From: Tolypeutes matacus
Lineage: Eukaryota > Chordata > Mammalia > Cingulata > Chlamyphoridae
Assembly (NCBI GenBank): GCA_026826555.1
Contig: JAKSZT010038899.1
Span: 1,179,977-1,243,976 of the forward strand
Direction: 5' to 3'
Length of the DNA: 64,000 nucleotides
Part shown: piece by piece, positions 22,567-36,005 of the stretch
Numbering within the stretch: position 1 is the first letter of the stretch
How the letters are laid out: each line of letters starts with the position of its first letter
Translations under genes and position numbers: made by a program
The notes under the pieces: generated by a model
Database searches by the model: none
The model's input: only the letters and a program-made list of their open reading frames with translations
Told to the model about the DNA's origin: nothing

Positions 22567-25500
22567 TCCCCGCCGCGCTATGCCTGAGCCTGGCGCGCCC
22601 CAGCCCACGCCCAGCTGCCGATCTCTGGCCCCCGTGTCTCCCCGGGCCCGGGCAGCAGACTCCACCGCCCGCAGCGGCCCTGAGCTCTGCCCCGCAAGCA
22701 GACCCTTGGAGTCTGCGTGGTGCTCAGGGACAAAGGCGCAGGGAGCACGCGGGGAAGGAGACCACAGGAATGCGAGGCAAATGGCTCACAGCCTTTACAC
22801 GGGTCTGTGCGCTGCGAAAATGCCACGAGGCCCTGCCCGCGGGCCCTTTGCCTCAGCCGGGTGGTGCTGGGGAACATGATGGCGCCCTGGGCGACCCTCG
22901 AGCTCCTCTGGGGATCTCTGTGCGCGAGTTCTGGGTAGAGAGAGCCGAGATGCAGGAGTGCATCTACTACAAGGCCAACTGGGATATGGAGCTCACCAAC
23001 CAGAGCGGCCTGGAGCGCTGCACTGCTACGCCTCCTGTTGCAACAGCTCCACCACCATCAAGCTCATCAAGAAGGGTTGCTGGCTGGACGACTTCAACTG
23101 ATGCGACAGGCAGGAGTGTAAGGTCATGGAGGAGAACCCCCAGGTGTACTGCTGCTGTTTTGAAGGCAATTTCTGCCAGGAGCGCTTCACCCATTTGCCA
23201 GAGGCTGGGGGCCCAGAAGTCAAGTATGAGCCCCCTTGACAGCCTCCACCCTGCTCACAGTGCTGGTCTATATGCTGCTGCTCATGGGGGCCTCTCCCTC
23301 GTGGTCCCTCTAGCGTTCTGGAGGTACCGGCATCGCAAGCCCCCCTACAGCCATGTGAACACCCATAATGACCCTGGACCTCCACCCCAGTTCCCTCTGG
23401 TGGTCCTGAAGCCCCTGCAGCTGCTGGAGATCAAGGCTTGGGGAATGCTAGAAGGTGCATCCCATGAACGACTTTGTGGCTGTCAAGATCCCACTGCAGG
23501 AAAAGCAGTGGTGGCAGAGTGAAAGGGAGTGCTTCAGTACACCTGGCATGAAGCACCAGAACCTGCTGCAGTTCATTGCCACCAAGAAGTGAGGCTCCAA
23601 CCTTGAGATGGAACTGTGGCTCATTAGGGCCTCCATGACAAGGGCTCCCTCAACCTCAAGAGGAATGAAGTCACCTGGAATGAGCTGTGTCAGGTGGCAG
23701 AGACAATGTCAAGAAGCCTCTCATACCTGCACAAGGATATGCCCTGGTACCATGGCAAGGGCCACAAGACTTCTCTTGCCCACAGGGATTTTAAAAGCAA
23801 GAATGTATTGCTCAAGAGTGATCTCAGAGCTGTGCTGCCTGACTTAGGCCTGGCTATTTGGTTGGAGCCAGGAAAACCTCCAGTGGACACCCTCAGGTGG
23901 GCACAGGATCCCACATGTGGGCAGCCTGTGGTACATGGTGCCTGAGGTGCTTGAGAGCACCATCAACTTCCAGAGGGACACTTTGCTGTGCAGTCACATG
24001 TATGCCATGGGGCTGGTCCTCTGGGAGCTTGTGACACACTGCAGGGCTGAAGATGGACCCATGGATGAGTGTTTGCTCTCATTTGAAGAGAAGATTGGCT
24101 AGCAGCCATCATTGGAGTTGCTGCAGGAAGTGGTCATGCACAAGAAGATGTGGCCCAACAGTAAGGATCACTGACAAGCACCCGGGCTTGGCCCAGCTCT
24201 GCATGACCATGGAGGAGTACTAGGTCCATGCCACAGAGGTGCCTGTCCTTGTGCTGTGTGGAAGAGTGGGTGTCCCTAGCCCCAAGATCAATCATGGGCA
24301 CTACCTTGGACTGTCCTGTCTCTCTGGTGATGTCTGTCACCAACATGGACCTGTCCCCTAAAGAGTCAAGCATCTAGGCCCCAACTCAGTGGATCTGGAA
24401 AAGAAAAGAAAACAAAGTTGTGCTTTGTTTTAGAAATCCCTAAAACCAACAAACACATAAAATCCAGCTGCTATTTTACCTAGACTTTTTATTATTATAA
24501 TAATTATTATTAATGTTCTTTTGGGATTTGATCAGTTTTTACTGATACATTGCTTTACTGTATTGCCATGAGCAGATGGGTCAGCAGGCACTGAACACTG
24601 AGCTGTGAATGCAGAACCAGCACACTGTTGAAGGGCCTCAGCTCCTTCCTGTTATTTGGGGTTCATTTTTACAACTTTCTCTTTGTTTGTTGTCTCAGAA
24701 TCTGTGACACAAAGAAACTATCTTCTGTCTTAGGAAACTTCAATGCTGCAAACTCTACCTGGAGGAAACTTTGAAGACTTACATAAAAACAACCTTCCTC
24801 AAAAGAGGGGTTTTCTCACCCCTCTTCCCTTGTTCCCATCCCTTTTATTTGTTTTTTCTCCCTTTTAGACAGTGAGCTTCAGAAACAGCAGACATCTTTC
24901 ATAGACCTAACGGGTGTTGTCCTGACCAAGAAAAAACTGGGTTGAGGAAGATGATAGTTTGAACTGGGTTTGGAGGAGAGGACATGCTGTGGTGGGATCT
25001 GTACACAGCTGCACTAGACTTTGGCATGTTGGGAGCAGCCTTTACTGTGGAGGCCACTTCTCAGTTAACCTGGAGCCAAGGGGAAGGCCTTGTGGAGGCT
25101 GAACATGAAAGCAAGAGCAGAGTTTGGGGAAAGTCTGAAAGCTGGGGTGCCTCTGACTCACCTGCTGGCCCTGACCAGCTTGTTTCCCACTAGTTTGGGC
25201 CTGGGCATAGGATTAACCATTTTTTCTGCCCTGATTTTAAGATCAGCAAGGATGGAAATCAACACAGTTTTATGAGAACATTCTTCACAAGACCTAATGC
25301 TGTAAATAGCTTTCAGGGGAGGAGGAGTTGAAATACTTTGCTTCCTCCTGAAGTCATTCAGGGAAGGGCTCTGAGAGGTGCCCTGCACAGCTGGGCACTA
25401 GGCAGTTGGGGGGAGGCATGAGACCCACCTTTCTGGAGATACCACACGGTGACATCACCATCCCCTTTGTTTGGCTCAAGTATAAGGCTTCCTCAGACCC

Positions 25501-26600
25501 CTTAAAGTGGTGCATATTCTGAAAATAGGTTCCTGTTGTGCCATAACCTCATGCTAGTCAGTGAATATTCCTAATGCTGCTGTTTTGACATTTGAATTTA
25601 AAAAAAATTTTTGAAACATGAAGTTTTTATTTTTAAACAAAACACACTCACATCCATGTATATACACACTTTGCTATGTGGCTTCTGAGGTTTAAATTTT
25701 GAAAAGTGAAAAAGAATTAAAACTTCACACCACAGACCACTGCAAACCAGAAATATCTCAGAATTTTCTACTTGCATACATTTTTAAATATATTTTTCTA
25801 GTTGTGTTATCTGGTAGTAAGTATAGTTTAATGTAAGTTGGATTTTATGGTAAGGGAGATTAAAAGAAATAGGGAAAAAGGAAAAAGTTTGAGTCTTCTA
25901 TGGTGTGCTCCCATTTTTGTTTGATAAGACCCCTTGTAAACAGTTGTCATTAGCTCTAGGTTGGCTCTCTGGGCTGAATCTGGGCCATCACTCTTGTTTA
26001 TGAAATCTTTTCCTTCTGGTTTCTTATTTTATTTAAAAGCAGTGCATTTTTTTCACCTGGAGGGTAGGTGAGTTGATGGGCAATGGGGATTTGACTTGGG
26101 CAAGAGCTGGAGAATGCCACTGCCTCTTGGTTATTTAGAGGTTTCCCACAACTTATTTGGCTGATGTTCAGAATGACAAGTAAGTAACCTCAATGTAACT
26201 CAGTAAACTGTGGCCCTTACCCCTGCCTCAGGTAATTTTACTTGTGATTAAATTTCTTAAGGAAATGGGCAGCAGTGTTTAGTAGGGGAGATCCATAACA
26301 TTTCTGGGAATCCACCTGTCCTCAGGATGCTCTGTGGTCAAGGAGTGGGATTGAGAGGGGGACTGTCTCCCCATCTGCTTCATGCCCACCCCTAAGGCCT
26401 GTTGCTTCTGGATCCTGCTGGATGCATCCTTCCCCTTGGGTATGTGGACACAAGGTGCTGTGGGGGTGAGTTGCTCTCAGATCTCAGTTTTTGCTTCACA
26501 AGTCAGAAGGTAGGCTGGTAGGGTGGTTGACAGGACAACATTTTTTATTGTTGTTAGCTGTGTCATTATTTTTTTAACTTTGAAATTGTGTTGTAGTATT
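22567..26600 (+). pseudogene. ACVR2B: Processed pseudogene of ACVR2B (activin receptor type-2B)
   Basis: An intron-less copy of an 11-exon gene. A GC-rich 5' UTR (22567-22875) is followed by a CDS-like part from ATG 22876 to TAG 24374-24376 (1501 bases; about 1.54 kb in the functional gene) and a long 3' UTR. Recognisable pieces: start [17 protein letters not shown]; ligand-binding domain [22 protein letters not shown]; transmembrane region then YRHRKPPYSHVN; kinase lysine in VAVKIP; catalytic loop [14 protein letters not shown]-terminus ending DLSPKESSI. Several frameshifts and stops occur, and the kinase DFG is DLG. The functional protein is a membrane Ser/Thr kinase receptor for activins and GDFs; this copy cannot make it. 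It arose by L1-mediated retroposition. The 3' limit (before a different repeat at about 26620) and target-site duplications are not resolved. Confidence 0.9.
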
Positions 26601-26619
26601 TTTCCCCTTGGAATAATTA

Positions 26620-27350
26620 TTTTTTTACATTTTTAAGAAATTTATTGAAGTATATCACTCATACATAAACATACATAAACAATAAGTGTATAGTAATAGT
26701 TGTGAAGTTACAAAACAAACATATATAACATCATACAGGGCTCTCATACCTCACCCTACCACCAATACCTTGCATTGTTAAACATTTTTAACTAATGATT
26801 AAAGAGCATCCTCAAAATATTACTACTAACCAAAGTATCTTACATTTGGTATATTTTTCCCCAACCCAGCCTATTATTATTATTATTATTAATGTTACTA
26901 TATAATTTATAGATGAACATACATAAACAATAAGTGTATAGTAAAAGTTGTGAACTTACAAAGCAAATATGCTTAAAATCATACAGCGGTCTCAGACGTA
27001 AACCCTCCACCAACACCTTGCACTGTTGTGAGACATTTATTACAAATTATGAAAGAATACTGTCAAAATTTTACTACTAATTATAGTCCTTATATTTCAC
27101 TTGGTGTATTTTCCGTCAACCCACCCTGTTATTATTTTTTAAATATATATTTTATTACAGAAGTTGTAACCTTACAAAACAATCATGCACATGTGCAGAA
27201 TTCCCATACAACACCCCTCTATCAACACACCATTCCCTGGTGGAACATTTGTTACAGATTATGACATAATATCATCAGACTATTACCACTAACCATGTCC
27301 ATAGTATACATTTGGCACACTTTTTCCATACTCCTCCATTATCAACACAG
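26620..27350. repeat. Degenerate tandem repeat, about three units of 220-260 bases
   Basis: Units start at about 26650, 26905 and 27140. Units 1 and 2 share 'acataaacaataagtgtata'. All three share a block like 'gttgtgaagttacaaaacaa', then 'caccaacaccttgcactgtt', then 'actactaa..' and a 'tttggtatatttttcc' block. They may be tandem units inside an L1 3' region. No coding. Confidence 0.65.
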
Positions 27351-27365
27351 TACATCTTTGGCATA

Positions 27366-28600
27366 GAAGCATGGTTTTGATGAGAATATTCCTTTTTTTT
27401 TTTTTTTTTTTTTATTTCTCAAAAGTTTCATATTTTTTTTTATTCCTTAATCAGTTTCCTATTCCTCTGTAAGGAAGGTATTGCTTCCCTTTGGTTGACT
27501 TCAAGGTTGTCTACTCATCTTTGGATTTCCACACTTTTAATATTTCATGCATCTGTGTTTGTGTGTCTATGCATGCATGTGTTTGTGTTTAATTTTTGGA
27601 GTTCTCTAATATTTTTTATTGGTAATTTGGAGTCAGTCAGTAAATATGGAAAGGTTTTTTTCAGCCTACAATTCTGCAAATATTCCTTCACATCTGTTCT
27701 CTCTTTCATCTCCATTGGCATTAACATTATACCTACAGTATGTTGTTTGATACTTCCTCACAGCTGTTGGAATTTCTTTCTTTTTATCATCATTTTTCCC
27801 TCTTTTTTTCCCCAACTTTCTTCTTTGCCAGGATTTGCTACAGAGCCACAGCCATGTGTAATAATCCAAGCTATGCAGGCCCAGACTGTAGTTGCCCAGA
27901 GGGACTGATGAGTCTTCATGACCCTTTCTCCCCTCCCTTGGGTGAGGATGTAGCTGCAGGAGTGGACAGCAATCTTTCTCAAACCTGTAGTTTCCCAGAG
28001 AGGCTGGTGCAGGGTCCACCATCTTCTTCCCTGCTAGAGGTGGGGATGAAGCATAGGCTAGGCCAGCAGGCCCATTTGTGTGAAAGAAGCCAGTCCTTAC
28101 TGTCACTATGATTTTCAATCATCCTGGCTTCCCCCATGCTGGGGTTGGGGTCAAAATGGTAGCTACCAGCCTCTTTCCTACTTGGACATTTTCAAACTTT
28201 AGCTGTTCCTAGGGTTATACTTTTGCCAGCTGAATTGACTAATCAGTAGTTGAAGTTGGTGACCAATCATCTCTTCCTCCCCCAGTTTTGGGAATGAAGC
28301 CTCCAATTCCAGCTGCAAAATAGCTCCTGAGGTGGCTTGTGCTGCCAGGGGAGGATGGGTACCAGTCTCTGGGGCATGGAGTGCTCTACTTATAAGGTTT
28401 TGAAGATGGGCAGTCTCCTCCTTCCATTCTTTCAAGGATGTTGCAGGATACTCTTCTGGTCTCCTGGAGGCCCCAAACAGATGCTTTAGATAGCACTGGG
28501 TGATAACTAACTGCTCTGTAGCTTGAGCCGACTTTAGGAGCTCCTTACCCTGCCACCATCTTGCTGGTTGTCCTAATCTTTCATTTTTTAATAATGCTAG
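27366..28600 (-). mobile_element. L1 5' region (5' UTR), minus strand
   Basis: Read on the minus strand from about 28600, it matches the 5' UTR of the plus-strand L1 at 41225-41560 (shared blocks 'actgcaacatccttg'-like and 'aaggaggagactgcc'). The far end (27366-27790) is repeated at 29390-29760. A T-run of about 55 bases (27391-27445) interrupts it. Confidence 0.65.
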
Positions 28601-28611
28601 CAATAAACTTT

Positions 28612-28975
28612 CATTAGATTTTTAAAAAGATTTATTTTATTTATTTATTTCTCCCCCTCACTGATTTGTGCACTTGTGTCTGTTCATTGTGTGCTCCTCT
28701 TTATTCAGAAAACAAAGGAACCAAACCTGGGACCTTCCATGTGGAAGGGAGATGCCTAATCACTTGAGACACATTTTCTCCATGGTTTTTTGTGTCTGTC
28801 ATTGTATTTTCCTCCCTGTGTCTCTTTGTTGCATCATCTTGTTGCATCAGCTCATTATGCCATCACATCACTCCAACTTGCTGTCTTGCTCAGGAGGCAC
28901 AGGGAACTGAACTTGGGACCTCCCATGTGGTAGGTAAGAGCTCAATCACTTGAATCATGTCTGCTTCCCTCATTA
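28612..28975 (-). mobile_element. tRNA-derived SINE (DAS-type), minus strand
   Basis: On the minus strand it begins 'gggaagcagacatgattcaa' and continues with the A and B box region ('gggaggtcccaagttcagtt'), ending in an A-rich tail seen here as T/A-rich 28619-28650. Flanks share 'cattag' plus a T-run (about 28614 and 28972), a probable target-site duplication. Confidence 0.75.
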
Positions 28976-29389
28976 GCTTTTTTTGATTAAATAATTATGC
29001 ATCTTCAATCCAAACTCTAGTGCTATGCCAGAATTTATTTTCCTATACACCTCAGTGATATTACAGTAAAACACTTCTCTCAACAGAGTATCAGTATATA
29101 TCAGTAGTGTATGGATTTTAGCACTTCTCTTCATAGAGTTTAGGATTAGGTGTTTCACACAAATTACTGATAAAAATATATAATTTGAGAAATTTTTAGT
29201 TAGTAATTTGACAAAACTCTTCCAATAAATAGCAATAATTATTAATGTAATCAAAATTCTAAGAAATGTACTTCATAAAGTTTTGTAATTTTTATTTTTG
29301 ATGGTGTAGATTTACCTTCTATAAACTTTTATTTTGGAATAGTTTTTAATTTATTTAGATGAGAGAAAATATCATTGTTTCCTACTTGC

Positions 29390-29770
29390 TTGCATGGTTT
29401 TGGTGAGTATCTTCCTTAATTAGTTTTCCTATTCTTCTATAAGGAAAGCCTTGATTCTCTTTGGATGCCTTCAAAGTTTCCTATTCATCTTTGGCTTTCC
29501 ACAGTTCTAATATTTCATACTTGTGTGTTTGTGTGTGTGTGTGTGTGCATGCATGTGTGTGTGTTTCATTTTTGGAGTTCTCTGATATTCTTGGATAGGT
29601 AATTTGGAGTCAATCAGTAAATATGGAAAGGTGTTGCCCAGCCTATACTTGTGCAAATATTCCTTCACATCTGTTCTCTCCTTCATCCCTTTGGCATACC
29701 TACAGTATGCTGTTTGATACATTCTCACAGCTCTTGGAAGTTCTGTTTGTTTTTTTCATGGTATTTTTTT
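29390..29770 (-). mobile_element. Second copy of the L1 5' segment
   Basis: Direct repeat of 27366-27790 with about 80-85% identity by eye, including the 'gtaatttggagtca' and 'tattccttcacatctgttct' blocks, but with a (GT)n tract at 29521-29570. It probably continues into antisense L1 sequence up to about 29850. Confidence 0.65.
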
Positions 29771-31230
29771 TCTCTTTTAATTGCAGTTTGGGTAATTTGT
29801 ACTGATATATTTTCAAATCACTGTTTCTTTTGAATATGGTGTTATGTCTTCTGATTAGCCAGTAGATGGCATCATTCAAACTCATTATGTTGCATTGTTT
29901 TTAAGCCTTGCATTTTATTAGTTATTACTTTCTTATAGATTTACCTGGCAATTGGAGTTAATAATCTGGTCCAGAACTCTGTCTGTCTTTACCTGAAGAG
30001 TTTTTAAAACTATTAATTTTTTATTTTAAATGTCATGCTCAATTTTATACTTCTAATAACTTTGTCACATTAATCTTGTCCTTACAATTTGTCCATGAAG
30101 TCTGTATTTCTTGCTTTTTGATATGTATTTTCATTGTGGTGGTTGAAATTTAGATGTGCTGTATTGAACAGTATATACAGGAATATAGTTTATTTTATTT
30201 ATTTATTTTTGTTTTTCTTAGAGATGATCACTCCATTCCACTGCAAGGTCTTTGTCCTGGCTATTTGTGTGAATCAAGTCAGGGCTGCATTTAAAGGTTT
30301 TGATGCTATGGATAAGAAAATTGAAGATTGATTTTGTTCTACACTCAAAAGACTTCATATTCCTGTAGTAATATGCAGTTTTTGTCACCCTGCTTAGCTT
30401 CATGCCATGTCTGCTTGGTTGTTGTCCTGATGATGGTGGTAGAGATAAAGGGACATTCTTGCTCTTCTGACAGAGTTAAACTTAGATGGCATTTTGACAT
30501 TCCATTTGCCAAGAAGAAAAAGTGTCTCTGTCCCTCCTCCAGAGGCAATGCTGAGCCTGGCACTTGTTCCTGACCCCCACATCCACGGAAAAGTGTCTTC
30601 TGTTCCCATCTGTTCCTTCCTTGGATGCAATGGATTTCACCAGTTAGATCACCTTCATTAGAGTTTAAAGCTTTTATTCCTCAAGAGGTAATAATGGGAA
30701 GGTTTTAGGTGATGGATTTTCTTTCTCTACCAGTTTCTATCAGATTCCACCAGAGCATGAATGATAGGGTTTTAATGCCTTTCACATTGATTCCTAGGGA
30801 ACTAGGGTAGGTGGGATTGGGCCAATTGAACAGTGGTCATTTTACTGTCTCTGACAGCAACACAGGATGGTAGGGGAGCTTCTACTCTTTCCCCAACCCG
30901 TTACCTAAAAGAGGGTAGGAACCCTTTAGGAGTATGTCATCTGGGAACTTGTCATGCTATTGACTTCACTCTATTTTGCATTTAGAAACTCATTAGCTAT
31001 TTCTCATTTAACCTCACTTTGTGTCATCTGTCCAAAGGAAGCAAATGATTGGGCCTGGTTTCTCCCAACAGATGTCTGGATTTCTTTAATTTTCAGTAAT
31101 GTTATTTGTAGTGCAACCTCAGTTGTCTTATGCATTCAAATTTGTAAATTTGGAGTTTTGGAGTTTTCTTGTCAAGGTTAATGTACTTGTTTGAAGAAGC
31201 AGAGCAAATATTTTCTCAGTTCTTGACATC
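29771..31230. other. Intergenic, nothing firm
   Basis: No V segment or gene recognised. Parts near 29940-30010 may be L1 sequence. Confidence 0.3.
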
Positions 31231-31720
31231 TCCATGCTGGATTTTAGACTTCTATGCTATTGGAAGAAAATTGTAACAAACAAAATCCTCATCAACAAGT
31301 GAATTGATAAAGATATTGTGACATATTCATAAAGGAATATTCCCTGATGTTAAAATCAATAAATGCATGATGCTTGAAAGTATGGGCACACTCCCATCTA
31401 ATTGTGCTTAGAGAAGAAACTAAAGAATTGCAAGTATATATTGTACAATTACATTTATATAACTTGTAGAAAATGAGAACTAACCTAAAGTAACCCTAAG
31501 AGATTCAGTGGTGATTTGGGAACAAGGGGCAAGGCAGGAATTACAGAAGAAAAAGAAACTTTTGGGATGATAGACTTCATAACTATCTTCTTTGTGGTAA
31601 TGGTTCCATGGATGTACACATTTGTTAATAAATGTCAAATTGACTATTTATTATGCATCATATCATATATAAATTATACATCATAAAAGCTGTAGTTAAA
31701 AATAAACTCATGGATATATT
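31231..31720 (+). mobile_element. L1/HAL1-like 3' end fragment
   Basis: The stretch 31500-31680 follows a common mammalian LINE 3' pattern ('gtggtaatggttccatggat', 'caaattgac' blocks). It is old and non-coding. Confidence 0.45.
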
Positions 31721-31914
31721 GGTAGGAAAGGACAGCTTGTCAGATAATAATACATAGAATCTCAGAAACTCCTGAAAATTCACTTGTCTGCAACCTGGTT
31801 CTCCCTACTTTCTATGCATAAACAGGTGAATGCGACAATATGTTGTGATGCTCTCATTACAGAAAGCACAGTTCTGCAAACCTCCCTCAGCCTGCCCATA
31901 GTGGATATGAGTGA

Positions 31915-32315
<401 letters not shown>

Positions 32316-35300
32316 TCTCCTGCATCATCACCATGAGGGGGTGCACAGGACCCACCAAGCATAAGGACCTGCCCAGGGCAAGTGAAGAGAGAACTTAAAG
32401 CCTGTTTCCTGTCTGATTCTGGGACTTCCTCTATGTCTAGAAGTTTCCCAAGGGAGCCTTTCTAATTTTATGACTCTGTGCCTTCCACAGGAGTCTCTAA
32501 ATAAGAAAATCTTTCTTTATATTAAGAAGCAACATTATGACATGAACACAAAGCAGAGTGTCCCTTATGGAAGCAGAAATGACTGCCAGTGCTCACCAGG
32601 ATTAGAGTTCTGAGGCAGCTCAGAACAGCCTGGTGAGGGCTTTCAAGTCTCTGGTCAGACTTCAGGCCTCAGTGGTGTTTTCTTCTTAGGACACTCTTTG
32701 GAATTCAGTTTAGAGACAGTAGGTTAGCTATGCCAGAGTCAATAACCTTTAAATCTTCATGGATACAACAACTGACTCTCCACTTTATGGAAAAGTGTGC
32801 ACTGCAGAATTAGCACTGGCCTGGTGTCTCTTTTTTCTCTTAATACATTTTCTATCTCCATATTTCAACAAGTCCACCTAATTAATGGATATTATATTGT
32901 TTGTTTTTGATGATGTTGATGGTTTCATATTTTCTATAACTGTTAAAGAATCTGTGATAATTTAGATCCTTAGATATGAGCATACAATGAGATAGCTCTG
33001 AATTTTGTGACTTTCTTTTGTTGATACACAAAAGGAAAGGAAGAGGGTTTCAGGAGAGACTGAAAATACTGTGAGACCACAGTTATAATCTGATCATAAG
33101 AGAAGGAGTGTGGGATGGAAGTCTGGATGGAACACACTTAAATATCTAGGCAGTTCAACAAAGCTCTAGCAATTCCATTAAGGATTCTTTGGGACAAAGC
33201 TATTTATCAGAGCAGTCTTGCATCTCTCAGGAACTTAGCCTTAGTATCACAGTTATGCCTAATCATTGACTCAGAGTAGCTGAGAGGAAGTAAGGCTTCA
33301 ACACAAAGTGATGGATTTCAGAGAGCAGCACCTGTGCCTTTGGTCCACAGTGCTCCAGAATTTGGAGTAAGTTGGAAGGATATTCTGGGAACAAAGCATT
33401 GTTTCTTGCTTTCAAAAACAGAAAATATGGTTTTATTTTATTCACTTGGATAAAATTGGAAGCAAAAGTGGTTATGAAATTATAATTGAAACATTCTTAA
33501 TTTTGTGTTCCTTAATTTTGTGTTATGTCCTGTGGCCTAGAGTTGCCTTTCTCTTTAGGAAAGACAAGAGGCTGTTCTCACTAGGAAATGTTAAATGTAG
33601 AGTAGGAACTCATATTCCCATTTTTGCTAGTTGCTCTACATGGAAAGAGATATTGTATAGAGTAGTTCAGCTCTTTTCCCACTCTATCCCTCACTCTCCA
33701 CCCTTCAGGGAAGAGAAGAGATTTACCTGATTACTGGGTGATTGGGAGGGGCTGAACTAGCCCCTCCATACTCCTAATAGCCTGTAGAGACCACAGGAAG
33801 GAATTTTATAAAGACAGAGAAGTTCCCATGTTTACTAAAAATAAAATGTCCATCTGCATTGGGTTTACTGGCAGAAGACCAATTTCTGAGGAAGGCTTGT
33901 CCAGAAGACAAAAAAAAAAAAAAAAAAATGACCTGCAAATCCCAATACCTTACAATGTTGCTGATAAACAACCCTTGATGATAAATCTAGCTTGGTTACA
34001 GTGCAGACTGAATATCAGGATGGAAAAACACACTATTGTAATCATTGTATACTGGCTAAACAATTTGTAAGTAATCCCCATGTAAAATTGGAACCTATTT
34101 TCAGTGAATCAGAACAGTTCCTCACTTGCTTCTGTGCTCCCCCTATATGAGCTTTCCCTTTCCACCCACTCAGTGGAGCTCCCTTCCATTTTCTGAATGG
34201 GAGGCAGCCAGATTCATGAATCACTCAAAAAATCTGTGAGATCAAAATTTTATGAATTTTTTTATCACCTATGTGGAGATATCCTGAATGGCCCTGCTCT
34301 CAGTGAGTACTTCTTAGGCATAAATAATTGTGGAGTTCAAAATTAGGAAGCCTGTTAGGCATGAACACCTCTGATGCATTGTGCATCTCACCATCCTTAG
34401 AAATAGTGTCCATGATTCTATCACCATTGTACTGACACCTGACTCACTTTGATATTGATTAAACTTTGCTTAGAGAAAAGTGCAACCATTTATTTGCCCC
34501 ACTGTAACCACAAATTATGCTGAAATTGACCTGTGCAAATAAAAAATGGGACAAAAGGGACTTCTTCATTTTAGTATGATGTATGTTTGTGGTGATTTTA
34601 ATGTAGTACCTAGAACCCCATTTACAATAAAATCTGTATTTCTCATGGACTTTGATGCTGAAGCTTGGGAAAATCATATCAATGCTTAATGAACAGAAGA
34701 TACACAACTTGGGTACTTTTGAATTCATGCTTGATTTAAATAAATGCATTGTGAAAAATTCCTGAATGTTCTACACACTAGGCCAGGCTCCCACTGACTC
34801 TGAAATTCATGAGTTATATTTTTAGATGTGGGTAAAACATAGTGTGTCAATAAGGAAAGACATTATGACTTTGCCTTTGGCCACTGCTTTGCATTTGGGG
34901 AGCCCCAACATGGCCTCAGGGTCTTTCCTCAATTGACTCTCAATTGAAGATATCTGAGGGAGATTCCTTATGACACGGTTTCATGGGATTCTACATAGAA
35001 TTAAGAGAAGTTACCTGTTACAATGGTAGATGTCCTCTTTGTTGAATGTAAAATCTCTCCTCTTTCAGCAAGCAGATCTCTGCAAGCAGATATTACCAAA
35101 GGAAACATGTGCTTTCCTCTTTCTTACTCATCCCTAATCTTAGAATTACTACTGCCCTGGCTCCACCACTACTTTCCTCTTCCACTTGTGCAGAGGTGGA
35201 TGGCTCTCCAAGGCTCTGAGGTCAGGGATATAAGAAGAGTCCTTGGGCTCCTGTAACATGAATCTGACTCTGTGTAGATACCTTAGTGAGAGGAGTGAAA

Positions 35301-35900
35301 ACAAGCTTAACTCTTTCCCAAGATGGTCTCTGCTATACTCTATGACATGCTGAAAAAGGTTAATGGCCATGCAAATGTTACATTATGTATCAATTTGATA
35401 AGACCAAATAAAGCAAGGATGCATGGCCATGAAGTGCACACCTGAGAGAATAAAATGATCCCATGCCTGACATCCAGAGGGTTTGAACCTGCCTTTTGAT
35501 CCATGTGTAATTAAGGATCAGTCAGCCTAAACATCAGGGCAACTACTTTGACATAGACAATGATGACAGAGAAAGGAGAGCAAGGCTGTGTCTGCTGCAT
35601 TTCCCAGACCCTCCAAAAATTCACCATCACAAAAGATGTTTAAATATAATGGATGACTTTGCAAACATTGGTAGAGCCTTTTTTAGATAGTTACCATAAA
35701 CAAGACTTTGAGGTATTGGTTGAGGGAGATACATCTACATAAATTGAAGACAATATGCATGACTTTGGATAAGCATTCATTCTAGTTAAGTATTTATCTT
35801 ATGGTTAAATACTTTTATGGTTTTCAGGACTATGGGTTATATGATGCAAATTTTTATTAGTCCCCTATATAAATTCCAGTATCTTACCAGGATAATCACT
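32316..35900. other. Long intergenic stretch, nothing recognised
   Basis: No V segment, RNA gene or named repeat seen. An A-run sits at about 33908-33927. Short frames such as 33446-33730 and 34459-34749 show no family features. Confidence 0.35.
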
Positions 35901-35904
35901 CTTT

Positions 35905-36005
35905 TTTGACAAAGGGGTTATTTTTTAGGAAGTACTAGGGATTGAACACCAGACTTCATGTGTGTGAAGCAGGTGCTTAACCACTTAGCCACACACATGT
36001 TCAAG
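35905..36005 (-). mobile_element. Short tRNA-derived SINE, minus strand
   Basis: Contains 'ctagggattgaacaccagac' and 'gaagcaggtgcttaaccac', the antisense of a tRNA-like B-box and A-box head also seen at 45070-45175. Confidence 0.6.

Noticed and set aside
22485..23522. Longest open frame in the window (345 codons)
   Set aside because: It runs across frames of the ACVR2B retrocopy. Only short parts ([18 protein letters not shown] and YRHRKPPYSH) read in the ancestral frame, the rest is shifted, and it starts in sequence before the copy.
28199..28603. 134-codon minus-strand frame as a novel gene
   Set aside because: It matches the L1 5' UTR also seen at 41225-41560, where the frame is not open.
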